This document shows, in pieces, positions 1 through 10,460 of a stretch of 64,000 nt of DNA. Each line of letters starts with the position of its first letter. Positions within the stretch are counted from its first letter, which is position 1. Location: assembly GCA_020186115.1 (NCBI GenBank), contig WSYJ01000138.1:1-64000 (forward strand), given 5' to 3'. The notes below the pieces were generated by a model, which was not told the origin of the DNA, ran no database searches, and saw only the letters and a list, made by a program, of their open reading frames with translations. A program made the translations under genes and the position numbers. Source of the DNA: Histomonas meleagridis. Lineage: Eukaryota > Parabasalia > Tritrichomonadida > Dientamoebidae.

Positions 1-430
1 CATCACTATCGTCATGTGGAAGTGTGTTGTAAATATTGGGATTAGTTCTGTATTCATCATCAACATAAACTGTAGGAGCAACTTCGTAATCAGATGCTTG
101 GATAATCTTTGGTAGTTTTACTTCTTGAGTTTCTGGTTGTTGTTGTTGCTGTTGCTGTTCTTGTGCATTTTCTGTATTATATGGATAGATAACGATCATA
201 CAACCAGTAGTAACACCTTGACTTCTTAAAGTAGCCGTTGGCTCAATCCATTTTATTTCATCTGACCTCAGAAGAAGGCCGTATAAGTTTGGATCTACTT
301 GAATACCTAGATTCTGCATGGCAACCTGTAAACATTGGCTACCTTCATAATCTAAGTAATATTGAAATGCTTGAGGATTTGGATCCTCAAGATTTGCGCT
401 TGTGTATAAGGTGACAATTTCGGATGACAT
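1..430 (-). CDS. Partial gene, N-terminal ubiquitin-fold (talin F0/FERM-like) region
   Basis: The frame is open from an ATG at 430 to the window edge, giving the first 143 residues; the 3' part lies outside. Residues ~20-75 hold the pattern LYGLLL, IKWIEP and a hydrophobic GCMIVIYP strand, which resembles the ubiquitin-like F0/FERM lobe at the front of talin-type adaptors. A run of about eight glutamines follows at ~90-98, then an acidic, proline-containing linker. The domain match is by eye and weak. Talin, formin or another actin-membrane adaptor are all possible, and the truncated C-terminus would decide. Confidence 0.55.
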   Translation of the reverse strand, partial: MSSEIVTLYTSANLEDPNPQAFQYYLDYEGSQCLQVAMQNLGIQVDPNLYGLLLRSDEIKWIEPTATLRSQGVTTGCMIVIYPYNTENAQEQQQQQQQPETQEVKLPKIIQASDYEVAPTVYVDDEYRTNPNIYNTLPHDDSD

Positions 431-1544
431 GTGAGAAAATTAATAATTGAGAGAGTTAAGAAAAAGCCAAAAATTTCAATTAACAATTAACGTTTGAGAA
501 AAATATAAAACAACAAATCTTTCATAGAAAAACAATAACTCAATGAATTGTTAAATGTTCAAAAGACTTTATGCATAATTTGTATTAATTTGTTTATTAG
601 AAAAAAAATGAATAAAAGTTAATAATGAGAATTGCTTACAAACGCAAAATCCATGAAATGGATGATACTATCAACCACGAAACAATTTAATTTGTAAACA
701 ATTCAAAACGAATTCTAGCGGCTTATGCGGAAAGAATTGAATGAATATTATTGAATTTGAGGAGTGGCAACTGAATAATTAGTCAAATATATAAAAAATC
801 GGAACGTCAATTTTCGCGATGGACAGAAATCATAGAACGATTTACATATGTTATTTCAGAAACTGGTCGACATGTGTTGCTAACTTCAAATCGGTGAGTG
901 TTGGTTGAGCAAGTATGTGAAATTTTACAAATTAATTAGAATATCACATATTATAATAAATTTATATAAGGATACTCTAAAACAAATTCATAATGATATC
1001 CAGATTTCCTGAGCATTAATGCTCAAATTTTTGATTTGCATTTCAATTGGAATAAATTTATCTTTTATCTCAAAATTGACAAAAGTTTCAAATATAATAT
1101 CTTAACAACAAGATTTCATTGGGTTTATGTTATGTTGTTTAATGTTTATTTCAATTCGAGGATGGTAGAATTATTGTTTTGGATTTTTTCAGCGGTTGGT
1201 TCACATTTGTATGTGTAAACCTATGAATATAAATGCCATTCCACATCTGTCACTTCATTTCTTCTTGTTGTTACTAGAAAACTCTTTCACCGAAAATTAA
1301 TATGGTTTTATTGATTAATATTTTAAATTGTTTTTAACATTTTTAGGAAGTGTTTCAAAATTATAACTCGAGACGATAATTTATCGAAATTTAAAAATCA
1401 AATTTTAAATCAAAAATAGAAAAAGATAATTTTTTCTAAATTTATGCAACGCTTCAAAAAGATTTAACTTTACATAGTTAGCATAATTTTTTTTCTTCTT
1501 TTTATTTGACATTCATGAATAAAAATAAATAATTATAATTTTCT
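431..1544. other. Intergenic region with weak coding-like traces
   Basis: No gene can be supported. The plus strand at ~620-900 reads as several short peptide-like stretches (for example KSERQFSRWTEIIERF near 805-855) broken by stops, so a decayed ORF is possible. The left end carries the promoter of the partial gene read to the left. Confidence 0.4.
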
Positions 1545-2102
1545 TTAAAAAAGATTTGTGTTTCTCTGTTTGGGTTGTTCATCTGTATTCATAATCATTG
1601 GCAGTGAGTCATCGAGAGCTTTGATACGTTGTCGATGATTTCGAGATTGATTCTTGCATTGTCTCATTTGGAAATAGAATAACCCAAATGATATGACTGA
1701 AACAATTAGTAGAATAACCAATATGATAAGTGTTGTATTATCATAATATTGGAAATTAATACTTGATGACCAAGAAACCTGATCTACTGAAAAATAGAGA
1801 GGCACATCGCTTGGGATGTGAGGTGGTGCAACACATGTCACAACGCCATTTCCAATATTTTTTCCTTGAACAATTTGTGAATCGAATCTACAATATACAT
1901 CACCTGAGGGAACGGGTTCGACTGTTAGTTTTACCTCTACGTTACCCGCAGCAGAGCATTTGTTTGGATTGATAGAAATGATTTGATAATCATTTTTTGA
2001 TATATTGTTTATTTCATTTCCTTCTTGGTCGTTCTCTGCACCATCAACATTATTTTCATATTGCTTAGCGAAGCATAAAAAAAAAGAAAATAGGAAAAGC
2101 AT
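1545..2102 (-). CDS. Single-pass membrane protein with an IPT/TIG domain
   Basis: The protein has 185 residues. The ATG at 2102 is preferred over the in-frame one at 2234 because it starts a good signal peptide (MLFLFSFFLCFA) and lies just behind promoter-like sequence with TTATGATCGTTCAAC. An acidic linker is followed by an IPT/TIG immunoglobulin-like fold at ~40-130: it opens with IISINPNKC, and its cysteines in CSAAG, VYCRF and VTCVAPP fit the usual disulfide pattern. A hydrophobic helix (TTLIILVILLIVSVISF) spans the membrane at ~133-155 and a short basic tail is cytoplasmic. The role is inferred as a small surface or endomembrane protein; the ligand is unknown. Confidence 0.7.
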   Translation of the reverse strand: MLFLFSFFLCFAKQYENNVDGAENDQEGNEINNISKNDYQIISINPNKCSAAGNVEVKLTVEPVPSGDVYCRFDSQIVQGKNIGNGVVTCVAPPHIPSDVPLYFSVDQVSWSSSINFQYYDNTTLIILVILLIVSVISFGLFYFQMRQCKNQSRNHRQRIKALDDSLPMIMNTDEQPKQRNTNLF

Positions 2103-2440
2103 CCGTTGATGATTAGTTGAACGATCATAACCGCCTGGCCAATTACAAAAAAGAACTAAAAGCCCTTTTTGTTCGCCACCTATTGCCTGTAAAGGCGCAT
2201 TATAATGAATACGGAATTTATTCAGGTATAACATTTTAAGTTTTGTCTCAAATTATCCTTGAAATCATTATGTTGATAAATTAAATTTATTGTTTATTAA
2301 CTAAAGCTTAATCAAAGCAATAACTTAATATTAGTAAAAGATAAGTGGATTCATTATTTTTGGAGTTTATCATTGTAAAGTGTCTAGACACTAAATTTGG
2401 TTTCCGTTTAATAACCGCTAGGAATTTACGGTTAATTTTA

Positions 2441-3196
2441 ATGCAATTCGTCTTACCAAAAGACAAAACACTTCCAGAACTACAAACCATTGTTAATAGC
2501 TTTGATGCTATTGCTGAATCCAGATCAGGAAAAGCAAAGGTACTCAGAAAAGTTACCAATTCAGCCATTTCACTTATCCAGTCAGAAACACCTCAATTTG
2601 AACAAATGCTAACTTACTCTCTTGGTCAATTCAATGAAATAGCCTCATCAGAAGATACTCTATCCCTCTCTGAAATGCGCTTTAAAGATGATATGCTTGA
2701 CATTGTTGAACGATATCGAGTCATTACCAAACTAGAGAAAGCATACACTGATTCTATAGCAGAAATTGAAAGAACAAAAAATTTAGTACAAGAAATCGAA
2801 ACCTCAATTCAGCTTGAGTCAGGTTCTCAAAAGCAGAAACTTCTTGAATCTCTTCAAAATGCCAAACTATCGCGCAACAACGCCATTAGCAATGCCAAAA
2901 AAGTCACCAAAAAACTCATCCAAGCGAAAAGGAAATTTTCCAAGTTCAAAGTGAACAGGCTTCGTCACGGATGGCGCACGTACTCTGAGGCATTACGCGT
3001 TTGTGCTGAGCAACAAGAAGATTTGTATCAATCCATCATATCATCACTTGCAGATATCAGAAGTCGGATTGATGACGTTTGCGAGCAGAAAAATGCGCCC
3101 AATGAACAAATGATGTCACATCAGTTTGATGAGTGTGATGTCCCAGATGATGTGAAAAACCTCAAAAATCCATTCGAGGACATTGAGTTGAGTTGA
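2441..3196 (+). CDS. BAR-like coiled-coil protein
   Basis: The predicted product has 251 residues. The frame is open upstream to 2345 but without an ATG; the ATG at 2441 follows ATTTACGGTTAATTTTA, a Myb-like promoter pattern. The protein is almost entirely helical: a short N-terminus, a first helix around FEQMLTYSLGQFNEIA, then a long charged coiled coil (~95-220) with the alternating A/K/E content and spacing of BAR or FAM92-like membrane-curving dimers, ending in an acidic tail with an NPFEDIEL motif. BAR identity rests on pattern only. A generic coiled-coil protein is the alternative. The gene is divergent to the IPT protein. Confidence 0.65.
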   Translation: MQFVLPKDKTLPELQTIVNSFDAIAESRSGKAKVLRKVTNSAISLIQSETPQFEQMLTYSLGQFNEIASSEDTLSLSEMRFKDDMLDIVERYRVITKLEKAYTDSIAEIERTKNLVQEIETSIQLESGSQKQKLLESLQNAKLSRNNAISNAKKVTKKLIQAKRKFSKFKVNRLRHGWRTYSEALRVCAEQQEDLYQSIISSLADIRSRIDDVCEQKNAPNEQMMSHQFDECDVPDDVKNLKNPFEDIELS

Positions 3197-4039
3197 ACCA
3201 TTTCTTGATGTGTAAAATGTTTTTAATTTTTATGTTTTGACCACAATTAGCTCTGTGATGATAAGTTTTCGGAAATCTGCAACAAAAATTTCATATGAAT
3301 TAAATCTTTTATTTGATTAATGTTAAATATGAAATCATCCAGTCTCAAAAAAATTGTTATTTTTTGATATTTGGACATATTTATAATTACTGTTCTAGTT
3401 AAATATTTATCATAAAGAAATTTGCTTAAGTTATAAAATACTGTTTTATTTGAACATTATTTTTTGGATAATATTATGAACGCGATTGTAGTGGTGTATC
3501 AAAACCAAACGCATGAAAATATAGATAATTTCATTCAATAATTGGTTTAATTCATTGAACATCATAAATGAAAAAAAAATGCTGAATCTTAAATTTAAGA
3601 TTTTATAAAATATAATGTAAAATTTTCAAATTTTTTTATAAATTCCATTTTATGTTTGTATGATTAAGGAGAATTATATTAAAATGTATGAAAATTTGAG
3701 TATATAAAATCCCTAAAAGGTCGGAAATATTTAAATATTAAATGAAATTAATAAAAAATTTAAAAATAAGTTATCAAGAATATATGTGCACAGGCTACAT
3801 TAATCATATTCTGAATATATTCCAAATTCAAATATTTGGACAATAAAAACAAATTTTAAAATACTTATTCATACACATTGGAAATATGCTTTTCTACAAT
3901 ACACAAAACTTCAAAATATGAAAGTTTTTAAAAATAATGCAAATTCTTCCAATTATGAAATTCTTTATAATAAAAATATTACTGAAATTATTTTCTATTC
4001 AATTAGAAAAGATAAATAGGAGAATAAGAAGATGGAAGA
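3197..4039. other. AT-rich intergenic region
   Basis: Very AT-rich with short poly-A/T runs. I see no ORF, RNA or repeat that can be supported before the ankyrin remnant that follows. Confidence 0.6.
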
Positions 4040-4398
4040 TGAACAGTATTAAAAGCTATTCCTTTTTCTTCTATAAACGCTAAAATTTCATAATTATCTT
4101 TTTGAATACAAAGTTATATCAAATAATTAGTTTTATTCCCAAACATTTGAAGCGTTGACTTTGGTTGTATTTTTTCTATTTTATTCTCACAAATGTATTT
4201 AAAGATATCATTTCGATGCCCCTTCAAATGATGTATGATTTTGTTCACACAAATGAATGATTTCTTCATTTCCTCCTGCTACTGCATATTTACCAGTGTT
4301 ATACAAATTTGCATTATTCATCAGTTAATTGGCTGCATAATCAATTAAAGAAACATTTTTTTTATTTATAAATGAACATCTTTCATAAAGTGATGGCT
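4040..4398 (-). pseudogene. Remnant of a DUF3447/ankyrin protein gene
   Basis: Read on the minus strand, this stretch matches the DUF3447 block of the loci at 46.8-48.0 and 59.6-60.9 kb: the peptides YAVAGGNEEIIHLCEQ and SLIDYAAN are still recognisable, interrupted by stops and indels. It stops abruptly at about 4398, where the frameshifted orphan gene begins on the other strand. It lacks both an N-terminal domain and ankyrin units, so it is a stranded fragment. Confidence 0.7.
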
Positions 4399-4461
4399 CA
4401 ATTTTGGCATTTTTTTTGCACCAATTTTTTTTTCAAAAAGTTAACAGACTTCTGCCATAGG

Positions 4462-5059
4462 ATGGAAAGGAAAATCTATGCATCCCATATAGGAAATGAA
4501 TATCAGGCACTTATCCAATGCTTAGAAGCGACAAGAGACTATATTGGTGCTAATTGTGGTTCCCATGATTCAATAGACAGGGTTTGGGAAATCGTTGGAT
4601 ATGTGATGAAGAACCAAAAGATCTACAATGGAGGTCATATTGTACCATTCTGTCAAGAAGATGCTTATGCACTTGTTATGGCTATTTGTGGTCTCCGTAT
4701 TGATCATTTCCATGCATATGACAAAATAAATGCAGTGATAAAAGACCTTAAAAGAGGTTTTAAAGTTGAATATATTTATGTACCATGCGTCAATTGTTGT
4801 TTATGAAAGAGGATGTGATCATTGGATTCTGCAAAATCTTACAAGTTACACAGCATCGTATCTCGCTACTATGGCAGTTAGTACTGCTATAGGTGGTCCT
4901 GTTGGATTTTTTGGTGGACTTTTTGTATCACTTGCAGCAGCAGGTGCTGTTGAATATTTAAAAACGGACAAATGCATCCTGTTTTATGAAAATGGTGAAG
5001 ATATAAGAGAAAAACAAATTCAGTTGATGAATGATGCGCAAAATAGCATGCCACCGTAA
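4462..5059 (+). pseudogene. Frameshifted orphan protein with a Gly/Ala-rich hydrophobic hairpin
   Basis: Two overlapping frames together give one protein-like sequence of about 198 residues. The first runs from ATG 4462 (MERKIYASHIGNEYQ) to a stop at 4806; the second is open through the overlap at 4766-4806 and ends at 5059. A one-base indel near 4785 would join them. The second part carries a long hydrophobic Gly/Ala stretch (AIGGPVGFFGGLFVSLAAAG) that could form a membrane hairpin, then a charged tail. No family was recognised. Base composition is less AT-rich than the surroundings, and the left edge abuts an ankyrin remnant, which suggests a decayed insertion or transferred gene. A sequencing error at one base is the alternative. 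Confidence 0.55.
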
Positions 5060-5267
5060 GAAAGTAAAACATTATAATGAGTTTTAACATATTTTTTGTA
5101 TAAAATTTTTAATGCTATTTAGGCTCAATGAGTTATCTGTTTGAACAATTGTTGAAAAATTTTTGATGAATGGAGAGAAACATTGGATTGAAGTTAACAT
5201 ATGATTGAATTGAATTTGATCGTTTTCTCGGTTGACTTTTTCCGTTTAATGTACGTTATTCTCCCAA

Positions 5268-6740
5268 ATGGAAGAACCATCAGAGATAAAAGAATTACGG
5301 CATAAATTAAAAATATTAAACTTTCCACAAGACGAAATCATTAACATTGCCAGAAAACAAATGAGTTCTATCCGAAACCAAAAAAAAGCAAATGAGACAC
5401 TTCGATCAGAACTCGAGTCATATGAAAAAAATCAAGCAAAAGTCGAACAATACGAAAAAGATTATAAATCAAATGAAACCATTTTATCAATGAATTCACA
5501 AAAAAAGGCACTTGAAAATAAATTAAGTATCCTTTCAGCAGATTTTGCTGCAGAGGAACAAAAAAGAAAGAGGCTAGAAGAAGAGGTTTCAAAAGCTCGT
5601 TCTAAACTTGGTGGTTTATATTCGCATGCACAAGAACTTGAAAATCGACAAACAAGACTCCACATCATGGAAAATAGGCTTGACCAAGTTCTTTCCATGT
5701 ATAACAAGAACTTAATTAAGCTTGGTGAAATGCGTGATCAAATTGATCAATATCGTAAAGACCGAAATACATTTCGAAGTATAATTAAAAAAGAAAAATT
5801 AGCAGATGAACTCAATGCGCAAAGAATTAATCAACTTATTTACGAGTCCAATGAAGCGTACTCACAAAGAGATCAATTGAAAATGGATCTTGCTCAACTT
5901 CGTAATGCTGAAAAAGAAGATGAACAACAATATGAAATTGAAATTTCTCGTTATAATAGCCAAATTGAAGCGCAAAAAATTACAAACAATCATCCTCGAG
6001 CTGCCAAACAACAAGTTTCTTCTTTATATACAAGTTCATGTTCTGTTTCTGAGCAACAAGAAGAAACAACGTCAGCAATTGATCAATATCAACATACAAT
6101 CAAAGAAATTTTAGATTTAATTCAAGTCAAAGATGCTGATGAACTTATTCAAAAAGCTGAAAAACTTGAAAGTGAAAATTTCTCTTTATATAATTATGTT
6201 GTTGAAACTGAAGCAAACAGAGCAAAACTACAAGAAGAACTTGATTCATTAAAACTCAGGAAGAAAGAATTAGAAGAACAATTAACAATGTCCGAAGAAC
6301 AACAAAAAAATAAAATCGAAGAATTGACAGACGAAATTAATAATCTTTCTTTAAATTTGAAAAACATTAAAGAGTCTAATAAGGATAAAAAACAAAGTTT
6401 TAAAAAAATATGTAAAAAAACTGAAGAAATATTCCAAACATTAAATTGTTCTTGGGATAATTCTCCAGATGAAAATTCAAAAATAACAAACGCTAACATA
6501 GAATTCGTGCTAACATCAATTGAAAGGGCTTTAAGTAATTTGATGAAGATAGTTTACGAAAAGGCAAAAGTACAGATTTCGCTTGGATATGATGAGAGTT
6601 TGACTTATCAAAACGATGAGAAATCTTTCAACGATACAGAAACTTTGAAATCAAGTTTACAAAGATCTCAAGAGATCAATACAGAAGTACTTGAACAGAA
6701 TAGACCTCTTACAATCGAAGAAATCAAGGCTTTATTGTAA
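5268..6740 (+). CDS. Outer dynein arm docking complex coiled-coil protein (ODAD1/CCDC63/DC2-like)
   Basis: 490 residues, almost wholly coiled coil, with ATG at 5268 behind CTCCCAA. The family pattern is visible: an N-terminal IKELRHKLK segment, a central block around 160-220 with LGEMRDQIDQYRKDRNTF, then YESNEAYSQRDQLKMDLAQL. This matches the LREEIDHLRRER...F and IEESN.AYE.RD signatures of CCDC63/CCDC114 (ODAD1) and Chlamydomonas DC2. These proteins anchor outer dynein arms to axonemal doublets, as expected for a multiflagellate trichomonad. The length fits the family (about 500-670). The C-terminal third is diverged. The product would act in the axoneme. Confidence 0.8.
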   Translation: MEEPSEIKELRHKLKILNFPQDEIINIARKQMSSIRNQKKANETLRSELESYEKNQAKVEQYEKDYKSNETILSMNSQKKALENKLSILSADFAAEEQKRKRLEEEVSKARSKLGGLYSHAQELENRQTRLHIMENRLDQVLSMYNKNLIKLGEMRDQIDQYRKDRNTFRSIIKKEKLADELNAQRINQLIYESNEAYSQRDQLKMDLAQLRNAEKEDEQQYEIEISRYNSQIEAQKITNNHPRAAKQQVSSLYTSSCSVSEQQEETTSAIDQYQHTIKEILDLIQVKDADELIQKAEKLESENFSLYNYVVETEANRAKLQEELDSLKLRKKELEEQLTMSEEQQKNKIEELTDEINNLSLNLKNIKESNKDKKQSFKKICKKTEEIFQTLNCSWDNSPDENSKITNANIEFVLTSIERALSNLMKIVYEKAKVQISLGYDESLTYQNDEKSFNDTETLKSSLQRSQEINTEVLEQNRPLTIEEIKALL

Positions 6741-7678
6741 TTTTTTTGTCTAAAATTTATTTTGTTTTTTTTTAATTGCTTATTAATCATATTGAATATG
6801 AACAAAATAATTAGGTGAAAATATTCTTCAAGTGAAGTTTGAATATATTCTCTCTGAATGAAAATATATTTTTATTGAACAAACTTATCAAGTAACTTTT
6901 CAAATATTCACCATAACTTTTTCACTGTGTAGTAAGAAAAGAGATATTTCGAGATGTATACGGAAACTTGTTATATAAAAATTTCAATAAATTATGCAAT
7001 TCTTCTTATAAAAATCGCAAATATCAACTTATGGAGATTTTAAACAAAAATTCTTAAATACGATGATTTACTTTGTGAAAGCAACGAATTTTCATATGGG
7101 AAATCTTCAATAAAAGCATGCTTTTTGTGATATGATATGGTGCGGATTAATCCAAAACATTAAACTATTTTGGACAGCACTTATTTGGGAAATGACAATG
7201 GACACAGAGAGATTGTTAAATTACTTCTTTGTTTTATATGATATTTGTTATGATAATTTGATATTTTAAAATAATATTTGGAAACTATTGTAAATTTTTG
7301 ATATTGAAAATGGTCATACAGAAATAGTCAAATTTAAGAAGTACTTCTTGAAATAGAAGGAATTAATTCGTACGAATGAAAAAGATATTTATTTTTCTTA
7401 TTTGATGTTTATTTTAATAATTCTATATGTTAAAACAATATTTGGAATTCAAATAATTGAAAACAGCACTTATGTATGCGTCTGAGAAAGGTTTTAAGGA
7501 TATAATTGATTTATTTATGAGAAGTAAGGAGTAGCTCTAACTTGAAGCACATTTTTCAAAAGATTTTCCATTAAAATAATAATGCCATAGTTTTTATTAT
7601 AAATATTAAAGGCTTTGACTTTCTTCTGAGAGACACAAGGTTTTAGGTTCATTTTTTAGAAGTTAACAATCGTTCAAA
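6741..7678 (+). pseudogene. Intergenic stretch holding decayed ankyrin units (about 7255-7535)
   Basis: From ~7255 the plus strand carries eroded copies of the same unit seen in the ankyrin arrays: the spacer AATAATATTTGGAAACTATT, ankyrin residues NGHTEIVKF, and then a second spacer followed by TALMYASEKGFKDIIDLF. Stops and indels occur throughout. The sequence before 7250 is AT-rich without recognisable content. Confidence 0.6.
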
Positions 7679-7706
7679 GGGTAATATTACCCAATGTAAC
7701 CGTTAA
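7679..7706. promoter_or_regulatory. Palindrome plus Myb-type element before an ankyrin gene
   Basis: A perfect 14-bp palindrome GGGTAATATTACCC (7679-7692) is followed by TAACCGTTAA (7697-7706), itself nearly symmetrical. The second motif has the AACCGTTA core of trichomonad Myb-bound promoter elements. It lies 24 bp before the ATG at 7730, so it probably belongs to the core promoter of that gene. Confidence 0.5.
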
Positions 7707-7729
7707 ATTCGAAATTTCCAAAAAAACAC

Positions 7730-8329
7730 ATGACTACACCTGTCGAAATTGCTTGGAAATATATTAAACTCAATGACATAGAAAATCTTAAGAAAATGGT
7801 TCCTCGTGAAGTAGATCCAAACGCTTCAATTCCTGATGAAAAATGTGAAATTCGTTTTTTAATGCATGCAGCAGCAGCATTTGGTTCACTGGATTGCTTA
7901 AAGTACCTTGTTGACGAAGGTGGAGATCTTAATCATGCAAATTCAAAAGGATATACTGTTCTTCATTGGGCTGCTTATGGTGGTTGGGATGATGTTCTTG
8001 CATACCTCTTCTCAAAAAATGTGTTGTTAGATACACCCGAAAAAACAGGTCAAACAGCACTTCATATCGCTTCTGCTCGAGGACATATCTTATGTGTGAA
8101 CTTTCTTGCTGGACATGGATCCATACTTGATAAGCCTGCTGGCTTTAAATGGTCACCATTACATTTTGCAATTTCATATGGTCAACAAGATGCTGCAGAG
8201 ATTTTGATTTCTAAAGGCGCAAATCCTGGCATTGTCGATTCTCTTGGAAGATCGGTTGATGTTTTAGCGCACGAATATAAAAGGAAGTGGTGGGATGAGA
8301 TAGATCCAAGCCAGCAAGCAAGAAAATAA
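7730..8329 (+). CDS. Small intact ankyrin-repeat protein
   Basis: 199 residues. After a short lead (MTTPVEIAWKYIKLNDIENL, itself the first repeat's helix) come about five ankyrin repeats. The best are GYTVLHWAAYGGWDDVLAYL, TGQTALHIASARGHILCVNF and KWSPLHFAISYGQQDAAEIL, each with the TxLHxAxxxG turn. There is no membrane segment or extra domain, so it is a soluble protein-interaction adaptor. Unlike the DUF3447-linked ankyrin sequences in this window it is uninterrupted, has canonical 33-residue repeats and less biased codons. It is a separate lineage that is clearly maintained. Confidence 0.85.
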   Translation: MTTPVEIAWKYIKLNDIENLKKMVPREVDPNASIPDEKCEIRFLMHAAAAFGSLDCLKYLVDEGGDLNHANSKGYTVLHWAAYGGWDDVLAYLFSKNVLLDTPEKTGQTALHIASARGHILCVNFLAGHGSILDKPAGFKWSPLHFAISYGQQDAAEILISKGANPGIVDSLGRSVDVLAHEYKRKWWDEIDPSQQARK

Positions 8330-8414
8330 AGTTTTTGTTGCACCGAAGCAGGAGAACGTTTACATCACAGCGACCGTTAATTAAAATAAAAAGTGTCAAA
8401 GAGTAATTGGCCAA

Positions 8415-9038
8415 ATGTTGTTTTTGCTTTCTTTAATTGCATTAGCAAAGTCTGACTTTAATTATACAGCATTTTTTGAAGGTAATTGGAATATTACATC
8501 TGTTCCAGTTGGAAGTGATGGGGAAGAAAAAGAAGAAGAAATTAAAATTTATTCTTTAGAATTATCCGCTGGAAATGAAATTGGATCACTTGTTGGTGAT
8601 TTAATCGGAGAGGACGAAGATGGTGTTGCAACTCCCTTAAATAAAATTTTAGTTTCACCAACAGAAGATAATACTACTTTCACCTTTTCTATATCAGACA
8701 GCGAAAGCGAAAACTTTGAAGAAATTACAACATTTTCGATCAAGTCTGGTGTTGATGGAATGAAGTCATCAAGTGGTAAAACATCTGATAACGCTAGATA
8801 CACAATTAATATCCTTGATCAATACACAGCTCAACTCATTCTCTATCAGAATGAGGGGTTCACAATCTACCGTCTTATCAAAGAAATCCCACAGAAGAAG
8901 CCAAGTCTTTTACAATCTTTCCTTCCAATGCTCCCAATGCTTATAATGATGTTCTTCAGACAAGGTGGGATGGGAGCTCCACAACAACAGCAAGGTCAGG
9001 CAGCCGCACCACAAGGCGAAAAGGCCAAGACCGATTAA
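8415..9038 (+). CDS. Secretory-pathway protein with C-terminal membrane anchor, unknown function
   Basis: 207 residues. The start follows CGACCGTTAATT (Myb-like) and begins a signal peptide (MLFLLSLIALAKS). An acidic luminal domain (~15-155) opens with FFEGNWNITS and closes with QLILYQNEGFTIYRLIK, a beta-rich layout reminiscent of lipocalin-like or ER-luminal beta folds. A short hydrophobic helix (LLQSFLPMLPMLIMMFF, ~165-181) would anchor it. The tail is rich in glutamine and alanine. The layout recalls ER membrane complex subunits, but I cannot assign one. It lies close behind the ankyrin gene on the same strand. Confidence 0.65.
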   Translation: MLFLLSLIALAKSDFNYTAFFEGNWNITSVPVGSDGEEKEEEIKIYSLELSAGNEIGSLVGDLIGEDEDGVATPLNKILVSPTEDNTTFTFSISDSESENFEEITTFSIKSGVDGMKSSSGKTSDNARYTINILDQYTAQLILYQNEGFTIYRLIKEIPQKKPSLLQSFLPMLPMLIMMFFRQGGMGAPQQQQGQAAAPQGEKAKTD

Positions 9039-9184
9039 ATAAAAAGCTTTATTAAACGTATTTGAAATTTAAACGGCCACCATAATTTTTAACGTATTCT
9101 TAAAAAGATGTATCGTATTATTAAAAAAGTTATGCGATTAAAAATAAACGTACACAAAATCCAGCAAAAAGAAAAAACTCAGAT

Positions 9185-10012
9185 ATGATAAAAGACCGTA
9201 TCTCAATTTACACATGGATATCATACATTATTTTTCCGATATTGACTAATTTATTTCTTTTATTATTTATATTTTTCTCAATTGACATTTATTCTTCCTC
9301 GAGTGAAAGAAGAAACATCATTGGGGTAGTTGCATTTTTTGTAGATTACATAGGAGGTCTTTTGCTTTTTGTTGCTTACGGTAAATCCACCAATGGCTGG
9401 TTTGAAATGTTTGGTGACATATCAAATACATTATTTATTGTAGGAATTGTTTTAACATATCCTGTTTTCTTTCTCTTTTGGCTCCCGTATGTATTATATC
9501 ATTTCCTTTCCTATCGTGGTTCTCCTAAAGGCTTATGGGAAAAAATATTTTTAGATACAACAATGTCATTAGACAATCTAATACCAGAATTTAGTGAAAA
9601 TACGTGCCAACTCGTTTGCCGTTATATTTATATTGGGATTCCATTTTTAATTTTTGCCACTATATACATTGCCATTATAATTTTCTTTCTTCCTCTTTGG
9701 TATTTTGTTACATCACCAAACGGGTTTGGTACAATAGGAATTTGTATTCATGTTTCTTATCATTTTCCTTCGTCAAGTGAAATGCATCTATTACAAAGAA
9801 TTTTAGTTGCAAGAAATTGGGGGTCTTTGACACATAACTTCATTATTGCTCTTCCATCGATATTAATTTCGATAATTTATTGTTCACTTGTTAACCCTTC
9901 ATGGTTTGCTGTGCTTCTTGCAATTTTTTCTTGTCTACAGTTTGTAACTGATGTGGTTCCTTCTATAATAAGAATTATAAGAAAACCAGTCAGTAGAGGA
10001 TTATATTTGTAA
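9185..10012 (+). CDS. Multi-pass membrane protein, unknown
   Basis: 275 residues with about six hydrophobic helices (roughly 10-35, 45-65, 82-105, 148-178, 210-232 and 238-258). ATG at 9185 follows ACTCAGAT. Loops contain RGSPKGLWEKIFLDTT and a basic C-terminus (RIIRKPVSRGLYL). No catalytic signature or transporter motif was recognised. It is a real gene by its length, start context and compact fit between neighbours, but no function can be given. Confidence 0.65.
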   Translation: MIKDRISIYTWISYIIFPILTNLFLLLFIFFSIDIYSSSSERRNIIGVVAFFVDYIGGLLLFVAYGKSTNGWFEMFGDISNTLFIVGIVLTYPVFFLFWLPYVLYHFLSYRGSPKGLWEKIFLDTTMSLDNLIPEFSENTCQLVCRYIYIGIPFLIFATIYIAIIIFFLPLWYFVTSPNGFGTIGICIHVSYHFPSSSEMHLLQRILVARNWGSLTHNFIIALPSILISIIYCSLVNPSWFAVLLAIFSCLQFVTDVVPSIIRIIRKPVSRGLYL

Positions 10013-10460
10013 ATATGTTTTAAGTATAATTTTTTAAAATTATATTCATATAAGTTACTGAGATGCTGAAGTATGTTTTTGATAAAAATTATTACATATA
10101 GGAAGATACTAAAACTGTTTTTATATATTTATTAATCAATCAGAAAGGGAGTATGGATTATGGAACAAAACTCCAACCCTAACACTTTTTCACATAAAAT
10201 TTAAAGTTTATAAAATCCTTATAAAGATTAAATACATTAATGGATTCATCAAAAGAAAAAATTTACACAAAATTACATGGAGAACATAATTCCTTTTTAT
10301 TACAATTGATTTCTGTTATAACAAAAAAAAAATATCAGATTTGGTCTTTGGTTTCAAGCCAGACAGGAAAGGAAAATTTTTTACATAAAGATAATGCAAA
10401 ATTAGTCAGTTCAGATTTTGGGGCAGCCCATTCTGCCGAAATTTTTGTCAACTGAATTTA

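Noticed and set aside
1036-1218. A 60-codon ORF as a small gene.
   Set aside because: Aromatic and AT-driven composition without any motif, start context or neighbour support.
10240-10455. A 71-codon ORF directly before the TBC gene, as a short gene or N-terminal exon.
   Set aside because: It is in a different frame, ends 5 bp before the TBC start, has no protein pattern and no promoter motif. The TBC protein is complete without it.
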